A stretch of 5,081 nucleotides of DNA from Bacteroidales bacterium (GTDB lineage: Bacteria; Bacteroidota; Bacteroidia; Bacteroidales; VadinHA17), in the NCBI GenBank assembly GCA_003518245.1, contig DOZA01000406.1, positions 1 through 5,081 on the forward strand, in the 5' to 3' direction. Both the position numbers and the translations under genes were made by a program. Numbering within the stretch: the stretch's first letter is position 1; each line of letters opens with the position of its first letter. Below the pieces are notes generated by a model. It made no database searches and was not told where the DNA came from. It saw only the letters and a list, made by a program, of their open reading frames with translations. Below are positions 1-5,081 of the stretch, piece after piece.

Positions 1-544
1 TATCATATTTACCACCCATAGCAAGGTAAATTACTCTCTCCTCACCCGGCACTCCGATAAATTCCCTCCCGGGATATCTCCAGGTAATACTATCATAATC
101 CCCGGCACTCACATCTGTCAGCTTAAGCAGGTTAGGTGAGCCTGGAATAATCTCGTATTCAAAATCAGGCTCAGGTGCGCTATATTCAACAGCAACAGTT
201 TTTGTAACTGATTTCTTATCACTCTCATTTCCACTTTTCCCCCATACAGTGAGTATTACCTGATATTCACCCTTTAGTGGATAGAAAACCGAATAGGTAA
301 GCCTGTTGGCAGGTTGTTTATCAGTATGATCACCATTCCCAAAATTCCACTGCATAAAAGCCTGGTCACCTGTGGAGGTGTTAACAAACCTTACAACATT
401 AGGATCCTCTTCCGATAGCTCATAGCTGAAATCAGGGCTGAATTCCGAGTACTCTTCCTTATGGCATGATAGTAACAATATACCATGAAAGCTAATGATC
501 AGGGTAAATGATACTAATAAAGGAGATGATCTGAACATGTCCAT
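1..544 (-). CDS. PKD-domain lipoprotein, N-terminal part (3' end beyond window)
   Basis: An open frame of 181 codons runs from the ATG at 544 to the window edge with no stop. It starts MDMFRSSPLLVSF, with a hydrophobic segment and lipobox LLLSC (Cys 27); a second ATG at 538 is equally possible. The Cys is followed by HKEE, close to the K-(D/E)2 surface-export signal described for Bacteroidota lipoproteins. Residues about 35-120 form a PKD-type domain: FVNTSTG (53-59), WNFGNGD (66-72, matching the WDFGDG hallmark), and YPLKGEYQVILTVWG (88-102). A second, divergent repeat begins near 124 (PDFEYEI, LKLTDVSAG, ITWRYPG) and is cut by the edge. PKD folds are beta-sandwich spacers or binding modules, often N-terminal to surface glycoside hydrolases or within glycan-binding proteins. 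What follows here is not visible, so a catalytic C-terminus is possible but unproven. The gene is separated from its upstream neighbour by 162 bases containing a hairpin, so it may be expressed differently from the SusCD genes. Confidence 0.88.
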   Translation of the reverse strand, partial: MDMFRSSPLLVSFTLIISFHGILLLSCHKEEYSEFSPDFSYELSEEDPNVVRFVNTSTGDQAFMQWNFGNGDHTDKQPANRLTYSVFYPLKGEYQVILTVWGKSGNESDKKSVTKTVAVEYSAPEPDFEYEIIPGSPNLLKLTDVSAGDYDSITWRYPGREFIGVPGEERVIYLAMGGKYD

Positions 545-577
545 TCAATATTTTGAAACGATTTAGAGCAAGCTTAG

Positions 578-615
578 AAAAAGAGAGTTTTATACCGAAA
601 TATAAAACTCTCTTT
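578..615 (-). terminator. Probable intrinsic terminator or intercistronic mRNA hairpin
   Basis: Positions 580-594 and 601-615 are perfect 15-base inverted repeats around a 6-base loop. Read on the minus strand, the loop is TTTCGG, so a UUCG tetraloop closed by a U-G pair can form. The right arm runs into TTTTT (582-578); if the last three A-T pairs open, a 12-bp stem with a five-U tract remains, as in an intrinsic terminator. The stem has only three G-C pairs, so it is weak, and the plus-strand reading has only three Us followed by As, favouring minus-strand use. It lies 91 bases after the lipoprotein stop and 35 bases before the PKD gene. It could end the SusC-SusD-lipoprotein transcript, allow partial readthrough, or stabilise the upstream message. 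Confidence 0.6.
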
Positions 616-639
616 AAAAGGATTATATTTCTTTTCTAC

Positions 640-702
640 CTTTCAAAGTATTACCAGTTCAATTAATCAAACATAATCCATACATTGCTAATAAATCCGA
701 GA
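640..702 (-). promoter_or_regulatory. Possible Bacteroidota-type promoter ahead of the PKD lipoprotein gene
   Basis: On the minus strand, 675-668 reads TATGTTTG, a full match to the TAnnTTTG -7 element of Bacteroidota primary-sigma promoters. A good -33 TTTG is not found at the expected distance; only a TTTA-like sequence occurs about 16 bases upstream. A second weaker arrangement uses the TTTG at 671-668 as -33 and ATACTTTG about 16 bases downstream as -7. Either start would place the hairpin at 580-615 inside the 5' leader of the PKD gene. Such short motifs arise easily by chance in AT-rich DNA. The rest of the 545-706 gap shows nothing else I recognise. Confidence 0.25.
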
Positions 703-706
703 ACGT

Positions 707-1513
707 CTATTTAGTACCTTCAGGCTTAAAATGCCATGTCCATCCTGTAGCCCATGAATTATCGGAGACATAAAGTATCATTTCATCCTCTGTTAATGAT
801 ATTATCTGGTACACACCATCGTGATTACCGATGTCATAGCCTGGAGTAATACCACCACCAAGAATATTAGGACCATTTACGTCAAGTATCTGGTTTTTCA
901 CATCCAGCACGTAACTACCAACCTCAGGAGTTCCACCCGGTTCAGCCAGATATATGTAGTTTGCAGCACCATCTAAATCGAATGTCATTGAACCATTGAC
1001 ATCAATAGGCGGCATATCACCTCCTCCTGCATTCCACCACAGTTCAGCCCAGTTATAGGGAGCTGACATATACCAATAGTTAGTGCCATCACCCGGAGCA
1101 CCTGCAAACACCCATGTTTTGCCTTCAGAAGTGTTATCGCTCACAAGGTCATACCAGTCCTGGTCAAGTGCGTGATCGAGCTGGTCAACCTGAACATCAA
1201 TGGTCTTTGAAAAGAATTCCTTTCCAAGTGTACCTGTATAGGTGAATGTTGCAGTTCCCGGTATAGGCCATATAAATGTTACTTTATTTGTCAGGGCCTT
1301 ACCAAGGGTATAATCCCAGTAACCTGTTATTCCCGGTGTTGTCATCTCCAGGGTAATCTCATTACCACCCTGTGTGCTCTGGGTTGCCACCAGAGTGACA
1401 CCATCTATATTGGTAGAATTTTCCAGCACTTCCCTTTTTTCAATAGGATTACAGGAAAAAAACGAGAAAGTAAGCAACCCGATAAAAAGACTTAATATTA
1501 CTTTATTTTTCAT
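707..1513 (-). CDS. PUL accessory lipoprotein, probable surface glycan-binding protein with Ig/PKD-like N-terminal domain
   Basis: This 268-residue protein has a lipoprotein signal peptide ending in SFFSC, with the lipidated Cys at residue 21. Residues about 36-110 look like an Ig/PKD-type beta-sandwich: EITLEMTTPGITGYWDYTLG, then VTFIWPIPGTATFTYTG and KTIDVQV. This arrangement of TPG..YWDY.LG and P.PGTATF resembles Ig/PKD-like modules of lipoproteins encoded after SusC/SusD pairs. A second module (about 115-268) is beta-rich and aromatic: KTWVFAGAPGDGTNYWYMSA (132-151), WAELWW (155-160), GVYQIISLTEDEMILYVS (233-250) and GWTWHFKPEG at the end. There are 11 tryptophans, consistent with carbohydrate contact. 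No catalytic motif is recognised. The start lies 24 bases after the SusD stop, so it very likely shares that transcript. Surface glycan capture in the SusE/SusF or SGBP position is inferred from context and composition; the ligand is unknown. It ends with TAG. Confidence 0.88.
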   Translation of the reverse strand: MKNKVILSLFIGLLTFSFFSCNPIEKREVLENSTNIDGVTLVATQSTQGGNEITLEMTTPGITGYWDYTLGKALTNKVTFIWPIPGTATFTYTGTLGKEFFSKTIDVQVDQLDHALDQDWYDLVSDNTSEGKTWVFAGAPGDGTNYWYMSAPYNWAELWWNAGGGDMPPIDVNGSMTFDLDGAANYIYLAEPGGTPEVGSYVLDVKNQILDVNGPNILGGGITPGYDIGNHDGVYQIISLTEDEMILYVSDNSWATGWTWHFKPEGTK

Positions 1514-1537
1514 GATTCTTATTTTTTAATTATCATC

Positions 1538-3265
1538 TTATTGTTCCCAACCCGGGTTTTGCTGATATGCTCCATTAGATAGCCTTACCTCTGTTTCGGG
1601 TATTGGTACTAATCCTTTTGTTACAGGTCTGTAAGTTACATGGTACGGTGCATCGACACCGGAATTTCTCACGTCCAGCGTATAATCAAAAGCTGTGTTC
1701 ACATCACCCCATCGCACCAGGTCAAACCATCGCAGCCCTTCGAATGCAAACTCGTGCAGACGTTCCTCTTTCAGTGCCGCAAGTGTATAGGCGCCCAGTG
1801 GATCAAGTCCTGCACGACCACGAACCTCATCCATACCATCGGCTGTTTGTGTTATTTCCGAGTGCATGAGCAGTACATCTGCAAAACGCATCAGGATAAA
1901 GTCCTGTGCTGCCCACAGCTGCATATCATTATTACTCTGGCCATACATATAATAGAACATACCGGCGTTACCATCATCTCCTCCATGCTGTAGAGTTGTA
2001 TACTTCTTATTGAAGAATCCTGTTTCATGGTCTCCTTTATCACCTGCATAGTCCTGGGTACCCATTTCGGCACTTCCCAGCTCGAGTATGGATCCCTGCT
2101 TTCTCGGGTCAGCATCATTCCAGCTATCCCAGAGGTTCGGGTTTACCGGGCCCCAGCCCCATCCCTGGCCGAAAGGAACCAGCGAGTTATCACGAAGTCC
2201 GAAAAACAGGGGAACCCTGTTATTATAATACTGTCCCCAGCTCCAGTTACCAAAAGCATAGCGTATGGCAAACATTGTTTCATAGTTTCCTGTACCGAAG
2301 GTTGGTGTATGACCATCCTGACCAACCCATGCAAGACTTTCAGCATCAGCCCATGGTAAAACAACAGACCCGGCACTGGTATTAACATATGAATATGGCC
2401 AGAGGTTCCTGAAATCGGATGCAATATCATAGCCGCTATTATCCCTGCAATCTGCCAGGTATGCAGCCACGTCGTTTGCTGTAAGTGATCCTCCTTCTGC
2501 AAGAGGAAGCTCGGTTGTTGCCTGTCCCTCCTGGTTAGTCATATAACCGGTATAATAAAGGTAAGCTCTGCCCATATAAGCCTGGGCAACCCAGCGGTTT
2601 GCATGGCCATAACGGCTGGTTGGTATGCTCGGGAATGGTGTGTCAGGCATTGTTTCAATTGCCATTTTAAGGTCAGATGCAATCTGAGCATATGTTTCTG
2701 TTATAGTAGCCCTTGGCACATCCCTTGCAGCATCAACTGAAAGAATAAGGGGTACACCACCAAAGAATTTAGCCATCCTGAAATAAAAGAAAGCTCTCAT
2801 AAAATAAGCTTCACCTAGTGCCTGGTTCTTAAAATCCTCGGCATCCTGTGCTGTATAGAAATAATCTGAAAAGTCAGCATCCTGCACCTTTTCAATAATG
2901 GTATTGGTACGATAGATACCATTATATGATATCTTCCAGAGATCATGATAGGTATCTTCTTCGGGGTCAATGAATGCATCAACCCTTTTTGCTGATTTAT
3001 CATCCGGACCGCCACCTCCCAGCATCATATCAGAAAGAAGGTTTGCAGCCAGGTGCTCCATACTGTGAACTCCCGGTGTATAAAGAGCATGATAGGCGCC
3101 TGCCATGGCCTCATTTATATCCGTTGGCGAGCTATAGTAGTTTTCCAGACTCTTTTCATACAAATTACTTGTATCAAGGAAGTCCTCCCCACAACTGGTT
3201 ATTAATACCAGAAGTGCTGCCGTAATTATATATATTATCTTCTTCATTTTTATAAGTTTTTCCAT
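1538..3265 (-). CDS. SusD/RagB-family surface glycan-binding lipoprotein
   Basis: By family, this outer-membrane lipoprotein binds glycan at the cell surface and closes over its partner SusC barrel; the upstream neighbour is that partner. The reading frame gives 575 residues, normal for the family. A lipoprotein signal peptide ends in the lipobox LITSC, with the lipidated Cys at residue 25, followed by acidic GED. The helical TPR-like region is visible as GEAYFMRAFFYFRMAKFFGG (151-170). C-terminal family signatures are FILMRFADVLLMHSE (456-470), RGRAGL (482-487), ERLHEFAFEGLRWFDLVRWG (501-520) and VPIPETE plus QNPGW at the end. An aromatic-rich stretch (W341, W343, Y346, Y347, W369, W371, W379, W382) could contribute to sugar stacking; this is inference. 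The ATG at 3265 abuts the SusC stop; a second in-frame ATG at 3247 gives a more typical start, MKKIIYIITAALL, and may be the true one. Co-transcription with SusC is almost certain from the zero spacing. Confidence 0.96.
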   Translation of the reverse strand: MEKLIKMKKIIYIITAALLVLITSCGEDFLDTSNLYEKSLENYYSSPTDINEAMAGAYHALYTPGVHSMEHLAANLLSDMMLGGGGPDDKSAKRVDAFIDPEEDTYHDLWKISYNGIYRTNTIIEKVQDADFSDYFYTAQDAEDFKNQALGEAYFMRAFFYFRMAKFFGGVPLILSVDAARDVPRATITETYAQIASDLKMAIETMPDTPFPSIPTSRYGHANRWVAQAYMGRAYLYYTGYMTNQEGQATTELPLAEGGSLTANDVAAYLADCRDNSGYDIASDFRNLWPYSYVNTSAGSVVLPWADAESLAWVGQDGHTPTFGTGNYETMFAIRYAFGNWSWGQYYNNRVPLFFGLRDNSLVPFGQGWGWGPVNPNLWDSWNDADPRKQGSILELGSAEMGTQDYAGDKGDHETGFFNKKYTTLQHGGDDGNAGMFYYMYGQSNNDMQLWAAQDFILMRFADVLLMHSEITQTADGMDEVRGRAGLDPLGAYTLAALKEERLHEFAFEGLRWFDLVRWGDVNTAFDYTLDVRNSGVDAPYHVTYRPVTKGLVPIPETEVRLSNGAYQQNPGWEQ

Positions 3266-3268
3266 TTA
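3245..3268 (-). other. SusC stop / SusD start junction with two candidate start codons
   Basis: On the minus strand the SusC TAA (3268-3266) is followed with no gap by ATG (3265-3263), and a second in-frame ATG lies six codons on (3247-3245). The second start gives a conventional short lipoprotein signal peptide with Cys at position 19; the first adds MEKLIK ahead of it. No strong Shine-Dalgarno precedes either ATG, which is common in Bacteroidota. The abutting stop and start suggest translational coupling or reinitiation. I cannot decide the start from sequence alone. Confidence 0.6.
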
Positions 3269-5081
3269 AAATGAGACACTTAAACCAAACATCACTGTCC
3301 TCGCCTGAGGATATAATCCAAGGTCTATACCTGATGCCCAGCTTGCATCATGCCCGAAATTAACTTCAGGATCCATTCCGTCATACTTGGTGAATGTATA
3401 GAGATTCTTAAATGCCACATATACCCTTGCATTTGATATGGCATTGAAGCCCGAAAGCAACTCATCAAGCATATATCCAACAGTCAGGTTACTCACTCTC
3501 AAATAATCAGCATCATAAATATAGATATCAGAAATAAAGTTAGTGTTCCTGTGCGATGATGAACTCAGTCGTGGTATACGGTCTGAAGTACCTTCACCAT
3601 GCCAGCGGTTGAATATGTCTGTTGTATAGTTCTGGTCAAAGTTATCTGCAAACGAACGATACGACCTGGCTACCTGCATACCGAACCTGCCTGTCAGTGT
3701 AGCATTAACATAAATACCCCTGTACTCGGCATTCATCTGCAAACCCAGTTCAAAATCAGGGTTGGGGTCGCCAATCAAAACTTTGTCAGCTTCATTAATC
3801 TCACCATCCAGATTCTGATCAACAAATTTCACATCACCCGGTCTCTGGTCACTGAAATAAGGATTCCCTTCAGGGGTACGCCATGCATCCACTTCATCCT
3901 GGTTCTGCAGTATACCATCTGTTTCATATCCATAGAAAAAGCCTATTGGCATACCTACTTCAACCCTTGATATTGCAGCTGTTCCCTGTGAAAGCACATG
4001 TGAGGGCCCGTGAATAATACCATCGGCATTGGCAATCCTGGTAACTTCATTCTTATTATGTGCACCTGTTAGTGTTACGCCAAAATTCAGATCACCGATA
4101 TTGTCGTTCCAACCAAACGTCAGTTCAATACCTGTATTCATTATATCACCACCATTGATCCATGGTGCAGAGGCTCCTGATGTACCAAGTATCGGCGCTA
4201 TTACCAGCCAGTCTCTGGTCGTTTTCCTGTACCAGTCGAATGTAAATTGCATCCTGGAATTGAAAAGCCTGGTATCTAAACCAATATTTAACTGCTCTGA
4301 TGTTTCCCATGTCACATCCGGGTTTGTTACCCTTGCAGGCACAGCTGTTGGAGATGAAACTGTTTTAGTATCTCCGAAATAATAACCCGGGCTCAGGTAA
4401 GCTATTGTCGAGCTGTAAATGAAATTATCTATAGACTGGTTACCATTCTGTCCCCAGCTGGCTCTTAACTTGGCAAAATCAAGGTATTCAGATGTAGATG
4501 CCATGAATAATTCATCGGAGAATATCCATCCCAGGGCTATTGATGGGAATATACCCCACCTGTTACCCTCTGCAAAATTTGATGATCCGTCTGCTCGCAT
4601 GATAGCAGTTAAAAGATATTTTTCCCTGTAGTTATACTGTACTCGTCCGATATATGACATCAGTCCTCCACCTCCTGCTGCCCAGTCAGCACCCCAGGTG
4701 CTTATCGAGTTGATATCTGATTTATCAACATTATTAAGGTAAGCATAATCAGGATCCTGGAACCTGGTATCCGACATCCAGCCACCAACATCAAGGTTCA
4801 CCTGGTTTCTGTACAGCTCATTACCTGCCAGAATGGTGATCCTATGTTCTCCGCCAAAAATATGATTATAAGTTACTGTATTGGTTAATGTCCAGTTATT
4901 CCCAAACCACATACTCTGATTGGCAGCATCTTTGGGGTTGGTATAGAGTGTTCCTAGAGCATAGGTAGGGCTCCATGATCTGCCATGGCCAAACCATGCA
5001 TCAATACCATACGATGATCTGATAACAAGATCTTCAATGGGTTGAATCTCGACATATACATTACCGGCAATATTATTGCCA
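3266..5081 (-). CDS. SusC/RagA-family TonB-dependent outer-membrane transporter, C-terminal part (5' end beyond window)
   Basis: By family, this is an outer-membrane beta-barrel that imports oligosaccharides into the periplasm using TonB/ExbBD energy, with a SusD lipoprotein as its lid. The frame stays open to the window edge, giving 604 visible codons; the ATG at 4912 is internal, because about 56 codons upstream of it still read as barrel sequence (for example the VYVEIQPIEDLVIRSSYGID stretch). Full-length family members are about 1000 residues, so the signal peptide, carboxypeptidase-like domain, TonB box and most of the plug are missing. Family hallmarks, numbered from the first visible codon, are RADGSSNF with NRWGIFPS (about 161-180), YGYETDGI (383-390), an acidic DQNLDGEINEAD loop (421-432) followed by IGDPNPDF, and a terminal strand ending in FGLSVSF with C-terminal Phe, as expected for BAM-inserted barrels. 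It ends in TAA immediately before the SusD-like gene. No frameshift is seen. The substrate is unknown, so I give no starch-specific symbol. Confidence 0.96.
   Translation of the reverse strand, partial: GNNIAGNVYVEIQPIEDLVIRSSYGIDAWFGHGRSWSPTYALGTLYTNPKDAANQSMWFGNNWTLTNTVTYNHIFGGEHRITILAGNELYRNQVNLDVGGWMSDTRFQDPDYAYLNNVDKSDINSISTWGADWAAGGGGLMSYIGRVQYNYREKYLLTAIMRADGSSNFAEGNRWGIFPSIALGWIFSDELFMASTSEYLDFAKLRASWGQNGNQSIDNFIYSSTIAYLSPGYYFGDTKTVSSPTAVPARVTNPDVTWETSEQLNIGLDTRLFNSRMQFTFDWYRKTTRDWLVIAPILGTSGASAPWINGGDIMNTGIELTFGWNDNIGDLNFGVTLTGAHNKNEVTRIANADGIIHGPSHVLSQGTAAISRVEVGMPIGFFYGYETDGILQNQDEVDAWRTPEGNPYFSDQRPGDVKFVDQNLDGEINEADKVLIGDPNPDFELGLQMNAEYRGIYVNATLTGRFGMQVARSYRSFADNFDQNYTTDIFNRWHGEGTSDRIPRLSSSSHRNTNFISDIYIYDADYLRVSNLTVGYMLDELLSGFNAISNARVYVAFKNLYTFTKYDGMDPEVNFGHDASWASGIDLGLYPQARTVMFGLSVSF

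Noticed and set aside
1514..1537. Five-codon mini-frame (MIIKK) in the SusD-to-lipoprotein gap that could act as a leader peptide
   Set aside because: It is too short, lies in AT-rich DNA where such frames are expected by chance, and shows no attenuator structure.
1603..2359. Plus-strand open frames of 88-117 residues opposite the SusD-like gene
   Set aside because: They overlap a well-supported gene on the other strand, have no family features, and look like chance antisense frames.
1891..3015. Minus-strand frames of 66-119 residues inside the SusD-like gene in other frames
   Set aside because: They lie wholly within a recognised SusD/RagB coding sequence and translate to low-information, methionine-rich sequence typical of out-of-frame reading.
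3778..3820. EF-hand-like acidic loop (DQNLDGEINEAD) in the SusC-like protein as evidence of an unusual calcium-binding insertion
   Set aside because: A DxNxDGxI-type loop at this position is common in SusC/RagA proteins, so it is a family feature and not a novelty.
3599..4631. Plus-strand open frames of 70-123 residues opposite the SusC-like gene
   Set aside because: Shadows of conserved SusC codons; no signal peptide, domain or start context supports them.
3266..4912. SusC-like gene starting at the ATG at 4912 as a complete 548-residue protein
   Set aside because: The frame continues upstream without a stop to the window edge and that sequence is typical barrel sequence; there is no signal peptide at 4912. 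The gene is truncated by the window, not short.
1..5081. CRISPR array, insertion sequence, tRNA, rRNA or tandem repeats
   Set aside because: Reading both strands by eye gave no spaced direct repeats, transposase frame, cloverleaf-like segment or rRNA-like stretch; almost all the sequence is covered by four coding regions.

Overview
The window looks like part of a polysaccharide utilization locus (PUL) from a member of the Bacteroidota. Every real gene lies on the minus strand, so the locus reads from high to low coordinates. The lineage call rests on a SusC/RagA-type TonB-dependent receptor directly followed by a SusD/RagB-type lipoprotein, three consecutive lipoprotein signal peptides, and AT-rich start regions without a clear Shine-Dalgarno sequence. 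I cannot name a genus.

Layout in order of transcription: (1) 5081-3266, the C-terminal 604 codons of a SusC-like outer-membrane transporter whose N-terminus lies beyond the window edge; (2) 3265-1538, a complete SusD-like glycan-binding lipoprotein whose ATG touches the SusC stop codon; (3) 1513-707, a complete tryptophan-rich lipoprotein of 268 residues in the position usually held by a surface glycan-binding protein (SusE/SusF or SGBP position); (4) a 162-base gap, 706-545, with a perfect 15-bp hairpin and possible promoter elements; (5) 544-1, the first 181 codons of a second lipoprotein with PKD-type domains, cut by the other window edge.

Inferred working model: the SusD-like protein caps the SusC-like barrel and the 268-residue lipoprotein helps capture glycan at the cell surface. 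The PKD lipoprotein is either another binding protein or the N-terminal part of a surface enzyme whose catalytic domain is outside the window. No glycoside hydrolase, lyase, sulfatase, regulator or transposase is visible, so the substrate cannot be read from this sequence. The gene order resembles beta-glucan (laminarin-type) loci, but this is only a weak hint.

The plus strand holds only shadow reading frames. I found no tRNA, rRNA, CRISPR array or mobile element. Overall this is an ordinary PUL segment. The least explained parts are the hairpin-containing gap and the two accessory lipoproteins.
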